NCBI RefSeq assembly: GCF_034259205.1
Contig: NZ_CP139487.1
Coordinates: 496,001-560,000, forward strand
Source of the DNA: Peredibacter starrii
Lineage (GTDB): Bacteria > Bdellovibrionota > Bacteriovoracia > Bacteriovoracales > Bacteriovoracaceae
DNA length: 64,000 nucleotides
Reading direction: 5' to 3'
The notes under the pieces were generated by a model. It was given only the letters and a program-made list of their open reading frames with translations, searched no databases and was not told the origin of the DNA. Each line of letters starts with the position of its first letter. Within the stretch, counting starts at the first letter, position 1. Positions 39,577-48,155 of this stretch are shown in pieces. Position numbers and translations under genes: made by a program.

Positions 39577-40956
39577 ATGAGTCTCGATACAAAAAAATTC
39601 CAAGAGAAATCTCTCTACTTTACCTCATTGGGTTGTTCTAAGAACTTAGTTGATTCACAAGTTATGTTGGGTCACCTAAAACTCGATGGTTTCACAATCG
39701 CTCAAGCTCCAGAAGATGCTGAAGTGATTATCGTTAACACATGTTCATTTGTTGAGGCTGCGAAAGTTGAATCAATTGAAACAGTTTTAGATCTAGCGAC
39801 TTACAAAGAAGATGGTAAGTGCCAGGCGCTTGTTATGTCAGGTTGTATGGCCCAAAGATATGCGGGTGAGCTTGAAGCTGAAATGCCAGAAATCGATATG
39901 TTCATCGGTACAGGTGAATATCACAAGATCGTTCCACTTCTTAAAGCAATGGAAGATGGAAAACTTGAAAAGAAATCATTCGTAGAAATTCCAAAATTCA
40001 TTCACACTGAATTCGATCCTCGTCTGAATACTTCTCCATTCTATATGGCATGGTTAAAAATCTCAGAAGGATGTAACCGTAACTGTACTTTCTGTATTAT
40101 CCCGACTCTTCGTGGAAAACTTCGCTCTCGTACAGTTGATTCACTTGTTGCTGAAGCTGAACAGCTGGCAAAAACAGGTGTGCGTGAGTTGAACCTTATC
40201 TCTCAAGACTTCTCTGATTACGGCGTTGATCTAGAGGGCGGCGGGAAGAAAGACGGCAAAAACCCAATGATCTATGAGCTTCTTTCTCGTCTTGAGAAAG
40301 TTGAAGGCATTGATTGGGTACGCGTATTTTACTTCTACCCGGATGATTTAACTGAAGACGTGATGGACCTTATGGCCTCGTCTAAGAAGATCACAAAGTA
40401 TCTTGATATGCCAGTTCAGCATTTTGCTGATGGTGTGTTAAAGAGAATGAATAGACGTGTAACTGAAGAAGTTATCCACCAAAAAATTAAAACTCTTCGC
40501 GAGAAGATTCCAGGAATCGTTCTTAGAACTTCGATCATCGTAGGTTTCCCTGGTGAAACAGAAGAAGACTTCCAGGCCCTTTTAAGAGGTATCAAAGAAG
40601 CTCGCTTCAATCACCTTGGCGTATTCAAATACTCTGATGAGGAAGGGACTCCAGCAGTTCGTCTTAAGAACAAAGTTCCTCAAGAAGTGATCGATGAAAG
40701 ATTCGAACAACTTTATGAAGCTCAAAAAGAAATTGCACGAGAACTTAACCAGGAATACCTGGGCAAGGTCATCGATGTGTTAGTAGAGGGGCAGCATGAA
40801 GAGACTGAGCTACTCCTGCAAGGTCGTCATGCTGGTCAGGCCCCTGATATCGACGGTAAAGTGATCATCAACGATGGTATGGCGAAGGCCGGTGACATCG
40901 TAAGAGTGGAGATCACTGACGTTCTTGATTACGACCTAGTTGGCAGAATTATCTAA
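39577..40956 (+). CDS. rimO: Ribosomal protein S12 methylthiotransferase RimO
   Basis: 459 residues. The N-terminal MTTase domain has its three cluster cysteines in LGCSKNLVDSQ, VNTCSFVEAA and SGCMAQRY. The radical SAM domain has SEGCNRNCTFCIIP (C-x3-C-x2-C), and a C-terminal TRAM domain follows (about 390-459). It adds a methylthio group to an Asp of ribosomal protein S12. The SKNLVDS variant separates RimO from MiaB. No clear ribosome site precedes the ATG. Confidence 0.96.
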   Translation: MSLDTKKFQEKSLYFTSLGCSKNLVDSQVMLGHLKLDGFTIAQAPEDAEVIIVNTCSFVEAAKVESIETVLDLATYKEDGKCQALVMSGCMAQRYAGELEAEMPEIDMFIGTGEYHKIVPLLKAMEDGKLEKKSFVEIPKFIHTEFDPRLNTSPFYMAWLKISEGCNRNCTFCIIPTLRGKLRSRTVDSLVAEAEQLAKTGVRELNLISQDFSDYGVDLEGGGKKDGKNPMIYELLSRLEKVEGIDWVRVFYFYPDDLTEDVMDLMASSKKITKYLDMPVQHFADGVLKRMNRRVTEEVIHQKIKTLREKIPGIVLRTSIIVGFPGETEEDFQALLRGIKEARFNHLGVFKYSDEEGTPAVRLKNKVPQEVIDERFEQLYEAQKEIARELNQEYLGKVIDVLVEGQHEETELLLQGRHAGQAPDIDGKVIINDGMAKAGDIVRVEITDVLDYDLVGRII

Positions 40957-40961
40957 ATTTT

Positions 40962-40983
40962 AAGGGCAGCTTCGGCTGCCCTT
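40962..40983 (+). terminator. Hairpin terminator after rimO
   Basis: AAGGGCAGC and GCTGCCCTT pair across TTCG, six bases after the stop. The T tract is weak (CCTATAT). Confidence 0.7.
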
Positions 40984-41040
40984 CCTATATAAGTTTCACA
41001 CTAAATAAAAGTCTCGATTTCCCTGTGCTACATCTGGCAC

Positions 41041-41934
41041 ATGAAAAAATTCATCACCCTCTCCCTCGCATTATTCTCACTCTCGCTTTTTGCCCAAGAG
41101 GTAAATGTTCGAGTCGTGAATCCCATTAAAAATCAAATTACTGATTTAGGAATTGGATCAAGAGTTCAACTTGATTTCAAAACTTATCGTGAGCAAAAGC
41201 CTGCGATTTTTCTTGGTCGAATGGTGACTCAGGATGGGAAGACCGCTGAATTTCTATTTCTAGATGAACAAAAAACTCGCATCACCATGATCGATCCACA
41301 AAATGTCAGTGGATTTAGAAAGAACACATTTCAAGCCATTATTAGTCCGATAGATCAACAAGGTTCAACTTGTACCGCCTACGGAGTTCTTCATTTTTGG
41401 GGACAAATGTACGAGGTAGGTTGGAAAGGAACTCCGGAACTAATGTCCGTGATGGAGTCTGATCGTCGTCGCATGCAGCTCTTAGAAGAAACGATTGATA
41501 TCTATTATATTCAAAACAAAACTAACATTACGAGTCTCATGAAAATGCATGGGAAACGTTTTGGTTTCAACTGTCGTAACAATCCATTCAATAATTCAAG
41601 ACAGGCAGCGGACTTCCTCTTTCAGAAAACCTCTGAAGGAAAACCAGTGCTGATCGATTTCAATATCGGTTCAGATATGGTGGCCTCGACTTATGAAGTG
41701 ACGGACTATGAGACGCCGGTGAGTCGTGATCCACGTCTTTGGCTTCCCCGTAAAGTAGGGCAGAGAGCGACAAGTGGTCACGTGATTGTGGCGGCCGGAG
41801 CTTTCATTTCGAAAGGTCGCCGAAAACTTTTGGTACTTGATTCAAACTGGACTGAGCCGCGAGTATGGGACCTTGATCGTTATCTGGGATCAAAGGTGGC
41901 AATTAAAGAGATGGGATTTCATACGTGCAACTAA
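41041..41934 (+). CDS. Secreted papain-like cysteine peptidase candidate
   Basis: 297 residues with a signal peptide (cleavage near LFAQ). The order Gln-Cys (DQQGSTCTAYG, C111), His (SGHVIVAAG, H247) and Asn (DSNWTEP, N269) matches the catalytic series of clan CA (papain-like) peptidases. Overall similarity outside these sites is low, so the activity is inferred. A TACATC box six bases before the ATG suggests a leaderless message. The stop interlocks with the convergent coiled-coil gene (CTAA). Confidence 0.75.
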   Translation: MKKFITLSLALFSLSLFAQEVNVRVVNPIKNQITDLGIGSRVQLDFKTYREQKPAIFLGRMVTQDGKTAEFLFLDEQKTRITMIDPQNVSGFRKNTFQAIISPIDQQGSTCTAYGVLHFWGQMYEVGWKGTPELMSVMESDRRRMQLLEETIDIYYIQNKTNITSLMKMHGKRFGFNCRNNPFNNSRQAADFLFQKTSEGKPVLIDFNIGSDMVASTYEVTDYETPVSRDPRLWLPRKVGQRATSGHVIVAAGAFISKGRRKLLVLDSNWTEPRVWDLDRYLGSKVAIKEMGFHTCN

Positions 41935-42257
41935 TGATCTTTCAGCGCGTTCTTTTTCGCGTTTAGTTGCTCTTCGAGATCTCGAATTTCATCGTTAAGC
42001 TTGCTGTTTTTCGCTTCGTGCAGCTTATAGTGAAGAAGACCATAGGCCTGCTTATCTTTTAAGTCCTTAGTTAGAAGCTTTGTTTCCATCTGAGCAAGAC
42101 CCAGTTCAACTTCTTTGACTTGAGCGGAGAGTTCCTTGAAGCGCAGGTCAATTTGCTGATGAAGGTTGTTGATGAGAGCAGAAGTTTGCGTCACAACGGC
42201 CGTTACGATCACGTCATCTTTGATCTTTCTTTTCTTACCAAACAGTCTTTCAAGCAT
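41931..42257 (-). CDS. Small coiled-coil protein of unknown function
   Basis: 108 residues, basic N-terminus (MLERLFGKKRKIK), then almost entirely helical with heptad-like spacing from about residue 20 to the end. No signal peptide. The family is not recognised. Convergent to the papain-like gene with a four-base stop overlap, and divergent from the next secreted gene. Confidence 0.7.
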   Translation of the reverse strand: MLERLFGKKRKIKDDVIVTAVVTQTSALINNLHQQIDLRFKELSAQVKEVELGLAQMETKLLTKDLKDKQAYGLLHYKLHEAKNSKLNDEIRDLEEQLNAKKNALKDH

Positions 42258-42377
42258 AGAGCACCTCTAGTCCTATCATAGAGCAAAATGACTTTACGTG
42301 CCTCCCAAGGCAAGAATCTCCTAGTAGTTGAGGTCGCTTTTTGACTTATAATAAATGAAAATTTAAGGAGTTATCTG

Positions 42378-43208
42378 GTGAAAAAGCTGACAATCGTACT
42401 TGGTCTTTTACTTGCGTTCAACGTTCTCGCTCAAGAAGTAGTGAGTGAACCAGGTTGGAAGACGTCGCTTAGAAGTTTTGTCACTCGAGTAGCTGGAGCA
42501 GAGTGGGGAAATAAACTACTCGGAGCAGCTCCTGCTCCCGAAGCTCCGGAAGTCGTCATGCCGACCATTCCTCAACAAGTAAAAAAAGCAACTGATGTTG
42601 AGAGTTACAGCAAGAAAGTAAAAGAACCGACTGAATACGATCGTCTTCCTGTAGAAAGAAAAAAACAATTTGATTACAAGTTTGTTGAAGAACTCTTTCA
42701 AGTCACAAGAAAAACTCAAGCGAAGGATGAAGATCTTTCAAGCTGGTTAAACACTTTAGACCAGGGTGGATCTCGTGAAGGGATTTATCAGGCGCTGGTT
42801 TTAGATGAAGTGTATAACGGTCTAGAGAGCATTGAAGAAAAACCATCTGCCAGACTTCTGAACTTTTGCTTAATGTTCAGCCAGAAATTTCTGAATCAGA
42901 CATTTAAGACTGAATCTCTTAATCAGCTGAATCTTTATTCGCTGAAGAGAATTTTTACAGAAAAGGGTCTGGATCTGATGGAATATTATGAGTCGAGAGA
43001 TTTGGATGCTCTTTATCGTTGGTACGCTTTGTTCTCTGCAGAAGTGGCTAAAGATTACGAACCACTTTTAAAGTCTGAAATCAGAAAAGAGCCATCTGCG
43101 AAATATCATTATGAGTGGGCGAAGAGTATGCCCATTCAGCACATTAAGTCTGAATTCATTATCAAACTTCACACTGTGATGAACGGGCTTCAACTGCTAA
43201 ATGATTAG
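42378..43208 (+). CDS. Secreted protein of unknown function (276 aa)
   Basis: Starts with GTG behind a strong AAGGAG seven bases upstream. The signal peptide ends around NVLAQ. The mature part is mainly helical, rich in Glu and Lys, without motifs I recognise. Its stop overlaps that of the convergent caspase-like gene (TTAG). Confidence 0.75.
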   Translation: MKKLTIVLGLLLAFNVLAQEVVSEPGWKTSLRSFVTRVAGAEWGNKLLGAAPAPEAPEVVMPTIPQQVKKATDVESYSKKVKEPTEYDRLPVERKKQFDYKFVEELFQVTRKTQAKDEDLSSWLNTLDQGGSREGIYQALVLDEVYNGLESIEEKPSARLLNFCLMFSQKFLNQTFKTESLNQLNLYSLKRIFTEKGLDLMEYYESRDLDALYRWYALFSAEVAKDYEPLLKSEIRKEPSAKYHYEWAKSMPIQHIKSEFIIKLHTVMNGLQLLND

Positions 43209-44692
43209 AGAGTAAAGTCCTTACAAGGATTATTGGCCGGTGAGCTTTTCTGACGGTAAAGCTCACCATAGAGCTTCTTCGTTTCCTTCCTCACTGATTC
43301 TGCCATGTCATAAGTCTTCTCAAGCGCCTCATCAGAAAATTTCTGATTTAACTTTGAATTAAGTGCTTCATAAGTAGAGCCAACTCTACGTTTTAAGTCA
43401 GATTGAATTGCTCTCTTTCGTTCGATCATTTTGATTTCATCGACTTTTCTCTGAATCTGGATCGCCACCACATCGGCCTTAAGATAGTTCGGTGGATTAT
43501 TACGATACATCTCCAGGTCTTTCTGAACTGAGGCGATAGCGGCATTGTAATCTGCTTTTAAAATGGCAATTCCTTCTTCATGCTTAAAGAGTTCGGCCTC
43601 ATTTGAATAATTCTGATTCAGAATCTTCTTAACTTCTGAACCTACATCAAAGATGCCTTTTTTCATTTGCTCATATTCAAGCTGGTAGTTTCTGTAATTT
43701 GTAAGGGCCGCTCGCAGCGGTTTGGTATCAATCACGTTTGCTTGAACTTGATCGATATCGCCTAAAAATTTCATGAGGTCAGTGTAGTCATCGCGAATCT
43801 GACAAGAGAGCTGATCGAATTCGGCCTGCGAACGACCATAGTTTCTCGTGAAACCATTGTACTTTTTCTCGTGCTTTAAAAATGGCAGCATCAGAGTATA
43901 GAGATATTCACTCGTATATTTTCCAGCTTCAGTCGAAATCATAGGATAGTCAGCTGCCTGACTTTTTTCTCTCGCTTCTAAAAAAATTTCTTCCAGGTTT
44001 CGTCCTGATTTAAGTCCATCAGTGAAATTTCCGGGGAAGTCAGTTTTAACTTTTTTAAAGAAGTAGTTAGTATATCCGCCAGTATAGCCAGGGTGATCTG
44101 TACCCGTACTTGAGATGACACAGGTTTTAGAACTCGCGAGTTTTTGAGTGTTGCCCGAGTAGCAACTCAAGTCGACGATGGCAAGTTTAACACCCTTTTC
44201 TTCCGCTAGTTTTACCACTTCTTCAAGAGTGTCCAACGAACCCATCTTAGCACCTTCAAGGTTCTCTAAATTCTTGGCCTCAGCTCCTGCGAACGCTATA
44301 CTATGAGATTTTTGATCATCTCGTTTTTTCGCTCCATGGGTCTCGAAAACCACCATGAGCTTATCACCGGATTTAAGCGTTCCGTTTTGAAGTTTGGTTT
44401 TCATGTCACTGAGAATGCGCTCGTAATTGGCCTGATCAAAACTTCCCAGATTCTTTGAACCTGAGAATTCACCACGAATGATGCTTTCAGTTTTTGAATG
44501 TCCACCATTCACACTCAGAGTGGTGTCCCAACCAGGGCTCTTAGTGAATTTACCGACTGATTTAATGTTTTCATCAAAGATTGTTTCCGATCCTTTTGGC
44601 TCACCACCAGCACCCATAAAATAGAGCTGCTTACTTTCAGCAAGTGCCACTGGAGAAATGAGGAATGTGAAATAGAATAGAAAATGTTTCAT
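43205..44692 (-). CDS. Secreted caspase-like (clan CD) peptidase candidate with coiled-coil tail
   Basis: 495 residues with a signal peptide (cleavage near ALAES). A predicted His-Cys pair lies in the clan CD arrangement: H119 in VVFETHG after a hydrophobic strand, and C177 in LAIVDLSCYSG after another. The second half is long and helical, with likely coiled coil from about 320 to 480. Related folds include caspases, legumain and clostripain. It follows the small secreted gene by two bases, so both are probably one operon. Activity is inferred from two motifs. Confidence 0.75.
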   Translation of the reverse strand: MKHFLFYFTFLISPVALAESKQLYFMGAGGEPKGSETIFDENIKSVGKFTKSPGWDTTLSVNGGHSKTESIIRGEFSGSKNLGSFDQANYERILSDMKTKLQNGTLKSGDKLMVVFETHGAKKRDDQKSHSIAFAGAEAKNLENLEGAKMGSLDTLEEVVKLAEEKGVKLAIVDLSCYSGNTQKLASSKTCVISSTGTDHPGYTGGYTNYFFKKVKTDFPGNFTDGLKSGRNLEEIFLEAREKSQAADYPMISTEAGKYTSEYLYTLMLPFLKHEKKYNGFTRNYGRSQAEFDQLSCQIRDDYTDLMKFLGDIDQVQANVIDTKPLRAALTNYRNYQLEYEQMKKGIFDVGSEVKKILNQNYSNEAELFKHEEGIAILKADYNAAIASVQKDLEMYRNNPPNYLKADVVAIQIQRKVDEIKMIERKRAIQSDLKRRVGSTYEALNSKLNQKFSDEALEKTYDMAESVRKETKKLYGELYRQKSSPANNPCKDFTL

Positions 44693-44694
44693 AA

Positions 44695-45066
44695 TTATTT
44701 CTCACAATCTTTTTTGGATTTTAACGAGATGAAAGAATCGTGTTCAGGATTTAGTGGATCAGGAAGACGGATGTTAATCTTACTAATTTTCTTGATTGAG
44801 CCCTTCGTTCCTTCCATCGGTTTAGGAATGACTGCCTCAATACTTGTTGGTTTATCTAGGTAGGCAGCGAACGTTGCAACGTCATCACCGTTAACAGCGA
44901 AATCAAGCTGCGAACGAGTGCCACCATGAACGAGATACACCAATTGGTCTTTCTCATTTTTGATGAGTCGTCCGTGCATGGAATAGACACCACAACCTTT
45001 AAAGTCAGCAGCGGCCAACCCGGTCAAAGGAATAGAAATTAGGATTAAAATTAATAGCTTATTCAT
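44695..45066 (-). CDS. Small secreted protein (123 aa)
   Basis: A signal peptide ends near GLAAA; the mature protein has two cysteines (GCGVYSMHG and KKDC) that could form a disulfide across the domain. No family is recognised. First gene of a two-gene unit with the caspase-like peptidase, so it may be its partner, for example a chaperone or inhibitor; this is inference from position only. Confidence 0.72.
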   Translation of the reverse strand: MNKLLILILISIPLTGLAAADFKGCGVYSMHGRLIKNEKDQLVYLVHGGTRSQLDFAVNGDDVATFAAYLDKPTSIEAVIPKPMEGTKGSIKKISKINIRLPDPLNPEHDSFISLKSKKDCEK

Positions 45067-45084
45067 CTCCGATCTTATCGGAGT
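45067..45084 (-). promoter_or_regulatory. Sigma-28-like -10 and perfect inverted repeat before the secreted protein
   Basis: On the minus strand the sequence CTCCGAT-AAG-ATCGGAG is a perfect seven-base inverted repeat ending directly before the ATG. It contains TCCGATAA, one base from the FliA -10 consensus, eight bases before the ATG. No good -35 is visible. On the plus strand the repeat is followed by six T and could act as a terminator. Confidence 0.4.
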
Positions 45085-45097
45085 TTTTTATTTAGAA

Positions 45098-46057
45098 TTA
45101 AGTGTAGAAGGGATTTTCCACTTCAAATAGGGCGTGGAGCAGGCGCTCAACCCCTAGGGCGATTCCGGCGGAAGGAGGCAGTCCTTTTCTCATAGTTGCA
45201 TAGAATTGCAGGGGCTTAGGTAACTCATATCCGTAGAGCTGCTTTTTAAGGAGGTTCTGCTCGGAAAAACGTCTTTCCTGCTCAGTACTGTCAGTTAATT
45301 CGTTAAAACAGTTACATAGCTCGATGGCGTTTATATACACCTCAAATCTTTCACAGACACGAGGATCACTTGCCTTCAAAGTTGAAAGCGCACTTAAAGG
45401 AGCTGGGAATTCTGTAATCATGAGAAGCGGGTACTTCGTCAGCACAGGCTCAATACGATTGAGATAAAGAAGGAAGAAGTAATCGTCCCATTGCAGTTCA
45501 GCTTGAGGCACAGGTACATCAGGGAACTGTTTTAACAGTTCTTTGATTGAAGGCACGTCTAAGTAATTTAGAACATCGATTCCAAGTTCTTCCTGGAAAA
45601 GTTCCTGCATGGTTTTTTTCACCAGCACTTGTCCCTGCATTTCTTTTCGAAGTGGTAGTTTCTTCTTCATGCCTTCTTTCATGGCAAATTGAATAAGCCC
45701 TTCTACATCTCGCATGATCATTTCATAACGTTCGTGTTTTCTGTACCACTCGAGCATGAGGAATTGCGGACGATGAATTGGCGATTCAGGCTCATCACGA
45801 AAACAATAAGACAGAGAAAAAATTTTATCGAAACCTTCATCACTGGCCAAAAGTTCCTTCATGCAAAATTCTGGCGATGTGTGAAGATAAAGTGGTTTAT
45901 TTTTCTTTTGTTGAACTGAATGAAGTTGGAACGGGTGGATATGCACTTCCATTCCAGGATTTTCCACGGCCGGGGGAGTTAATACATCCAAGAAGCCTTG
46001 CTCCTGGAAATAGTTCCGTATAATCTGGATGAGTTCAAACTGGTAACGAAGACGCAT
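45098..46057 (-). CDS. epmA: Elongation factor P lysine ligase EpmA
   Basis: 319 residues, a class II lysyl-tRNA synthetase core with no anticodon-binding domain, the size of EpmA (E. coli 325). Motif 2 (YCFRDEPESPIHRPQFLMLEW) and motif 3 (AGIALGVERLLHALF) are present. It attaches beta-lysine to EF-P, which rescues ribosomes at polyproline. An in-frame stop lies nine bases upstream of the ATG, so the start cannot move outwards; the start codon overlaps that of the divergent Nudix gene. Confidence 0.93.
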   Translation of the reverse strand: MRLRYQFELIQIIRNYFQEQGFLDVLTPPAVENPGMEVHIHPFQLHSVQQKKNKPLYLHTSPEFCMKELLASDEGFDKIFSLSYCFRDEPESPIHRPQFLMLEWYRKHERYEMIMRDVEGLIQFAMKEGMKKKLPLRKEMQGQVLVKKTMQELFQEELGIDVLNYLDVPSIKELLKQFPDVPVPQAELQWDDYFFLLYLNRIEPVLTKYPLLMITEFPAPLSALSTLKASDPRVCERFEVYINAIELCNCFNELTDSTEQERRFSEQNLLKKQLYGYELPKPLQFYATMRKGLPPSAGIALGVERLLHALFEVENPFYT

Positions 46058-46646
46058 GGATTTTCACCGTATAAAACAAATTGTTCAGACAGAGCATACC
46101 CTCCAGGATAATGAGTGGAAAGGGGCCGTGGTCTTTTTGTGTAATGAAGAGTTTGTGTTCTTCATTAAGCGCTCAGATAAGATGCCTACACATGGTGGTC
46201 AGATGGCCTTCGTCGGTGGCCACAAAAAAGATGGAGAGAATCCATGGGAAGTGGCCCAACGAGAGTTTGAAGAAGAGACGAGTCTTTCGCGAGAAAGTCT
46301 CGACTTCATGGGCTTCTTGCCGATTGTAATGACTGCCCGAATGCAGCCCATTGTTCCAGTGATGTGTTTCCTTAAAATGAGCACTCAGGACTTTCTTCGT
46401 GATGTTAAATCTAATGGAGAGTGGGTCGATATCGTGGCCTACCCTTGGAAAGAACTTATTCAGGAAGATAACTGGCAGTTCGCTTGGCGTAATGGTTACG
46501 CTAAATTCCCGGTTTTATTTCACCCAATGCGTAGAGGAAGCTTCATTCCTTATTCTCAGGACTATCATACCCATTTATTGTGGGGAGCGACGGCCGCGAT
46601 GGTATGGGATTTCTTACGGCTTTACTATAAGTCATCTGACGGTTAA
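46056..46646 (+). CDS. Nudix hydrolase, CoA pyrophosphatase type
   Basis: 196 residues. The motif FFIKRSDKMPTHGGQMAFVGG resembles the LLxxRSxxLxxHxGQxxFPGG signature of NudL-type CoA pyrophosphatases, and the Nudix box follows (GENPWEVAQREFEEETSL). Its ATG shares two bases with the ATG of epmA on the other strand (CATG). The assignment to CoA as substrate is from the UPF0035-like motif and is moderate. Confidence 0.85.
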   Translation: MDFHRIKQIVQTEHTLQDNEWKGAVVFLCNEEFVFFIKRSDKMPTHGGQMAFVGGHKKDGENPWEVAQREFEEETSLSRESLDFMGFLPIVMTARMQPIVPVMCFLKMSTQDFLRDVKSNGEWVDIVAYPWKELIQEDNWQFAWRNGYAKFPVLFHPMRRGSFIPYSQDYHTHLLWGATAAMVWDFLRLYYKSSDG

Positions 46647-46674
46647 TACTAGCGTGCATTAAAAGGAAGCTTTC

Positions 46675-47793
46675 ATGGATTTGCAGAGTCTCGTGTTGGA
46701 AAATATTGAAGTCTACGTTAGTGGTTTTATCGTTCTTGGTGGGGCCCTCTTTTATTATTTCTATCGCTTAAAACAGGCCGAGAAAAAACTCGAAGATAAA
46801 GTTGAAAAGATTGAAGAAATACTTGAGCAGAAGATCGAAGAGATTAAAGCTCCGGTTGAAATTCCAAAAATCTCTTGGACGCAACGTCTATCACTTGGTT
46901 TGGAAAAATCCCGCTCTGAAGTTTGGGGAAAAATCGGACAATTATTTTCAGGTGAAACTCCTCACTTAGATGAAATCGAAGAAGTTCTTTATACGGCTGA
47001 CATCCCAACTGGAATGGTTCAGCAGCTTCTTGAAAAGTTAGAGAAAGAAGGCAAAGGCAAAGAGGCCGGCGATATTCAAAAACTTGTTTATGGTTTCATG
47101 AAAGATAAGATGGAACCAGTTCAGCATAACATTCATAAAGATGTTTTTAATTTTCATGCTAACGAAAAGAAGACCCGTGTTTTCATGATCGTGGGTGTGA
47201 ACGGTGCTGGGAAGACAACAACGATTGGTAAGCTTGCAACGAAATTAAAATCTCAAGGTGCCAAAGTTATCGTGGGAGCTTGTGATACGTTCCGTGCTGC
47301 GGCCGTTGACCAACTTCAGGTGTGGTGTGACCGCGCCGGCGTGGACATGGTTCGTGCTAAAGATGGAGCGGATCCAAGTGGCGTGGCTTATGACACAGTT
47401 GCTAAGGCTTTCAGTGAAAATTACGATTACTGCTTAATCGACACCGCCGGACGACTTCATACCAACCAAAACTTAATGGATGAGCTCACTAAAACGAAGC
47501 GAGTGATGGCGAAAATCAACCCGGAAGCTCCTCAGGAGGTCCTCCTGGTCTTAGATGCGATTACCGGACAAAATGCCTTGAAACAGGCCCAGGAATTTCA
47601 TAAAGCTCTTCAACTTACTGGAATCATATTCACAAAGTGCGACGGCTCGGCGAAAGCGGGGAGTGCGGTTGGAATTGTGGACCAACTTCGCGTGCCGATT
47701 ACCTATATCGGGGTGGGCGAATCGGTGGATGATTTGCACCTCTTCGACCTCGATTTGTATCTCAAAACTTTAGTTGGCCTGGAGTCACCTTAA
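46675..47793 (+). CDS. ftsY: Signal recognition particle receptor FtsY
   Basis: 372 residues. An N-terminal membrane helix (about 13-31) and an acidic helix precede the NG domain: VNGAGKTTTIGKLA (P-loop), DTFRAAAVDQL, DTAGRLHTNQNLMDEL and TKCDGSAKAGSAVGI. It docks SRP-bound ribosomes at the membrane. A direct membrane anchor replaces the long acidic A domain of E. coli FtsY. AAGGAAG is the ribosome site. Confidence 0.96.
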   Translation: MDLQSLVLENIEVYVSGFIVLGGALFYYFYRLKQAEKKLEDKVEKIEEILEQKIEEIKAPVEIPKISWTQRLSLGLEKSRSEVWGKIGQLFSGETPHLDEIEEVLYTADIPTGMVQQLLEKLEKEGKGKEAGDIQKLVYGFMKDKMEPVQHNIHKDVFNFHANEKKTRVFMIVGVNGAGKTTTIGKLATKLKSQGAKVIVGACDTFRAAAVDQLQVWCDRAGVDMVRAKDGADPSGVAYDTVAKAFSENYDYCLIDTAGRLHTNQNLMDELTKTKRVMAKINPEAPQEVLLVLDAITGQNALKQAQEFHKALQLTGIIFTKCDGSAKAGSAVGIVDQLRVPITYIGVGESVDDLHLFDLDLYLKTLVGLESP

Positions 47794-47829
47794 GCTACTG
47801 AAATGACAAGTATTGCCCGTCCGTCTTCA

Positions 47830-47858
47830 TTGACTTTTATCCGGGTGTGGCCTACCTT
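47830..47858 (+). promoter_or_regulatory. zapA promoter abutting the start codon
   Basis: TTGACT (47830-47835), 17 bases, TACCTT (47853-47858), then six bases to the ATG at 47865. There is no ribosome site. The arrangement matches that of ftsK and predicts a leaderless message. Confidence 0.55.
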
Positions 47859-47864
47859 ATTTCT

Positions 47865-48155
47865 ATGACCGAAAGTCAGGAAAAAGAGTTTAATGTTTTG
47901 GGTTGCAAGGTAAAGCTGCGACCTGATCAGAACGATAGTCACAATGCAAAGGCAGTGATCGATCTTGTTATGTCTGAAATTCAGGATCTCAAGATGAAAC
48001 GACCTTTGCTTAAAGATACTGATGTCGCCGTTTTAGTTGCACTAAAAATTGCGACCGAGAAATTGCAGCTGGAAGATGAGTACAAATCAAACATCTTAAA
48101 GTTAGAGAATTCTTTGGAATCAGTACTTGAACTTGTGAGCGTTGAAGCGAATTAA
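47865..48155 (+). CDS. zapA: Cell division protein ZapA
   Basis: 96 residues with the ZapA pattern: an N-terminal strand pair (FNVLGCKVKLRPD), a short helix, DVAVLVALKIATEKLQLEDEY, and a C-terminal coiled coil. ZapA crosslinks FtsZ filaments. A GTG at 47847 would extend the protein but lies inside the promoter spacer, so I use the ATG. It is followed directly by the 5-FTHF cyclo-ligase gene, as in many proteobacteria. Confidence 0.85.
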   Translation: MTESQEKEFNVLGCKVKLRPDQNDSHNAKAVIDLVMSEIQDLKMKRPLLKDTDVAVLVALKIATEKLQLEDEYKSNILKLENSLESVLELVSVEAN

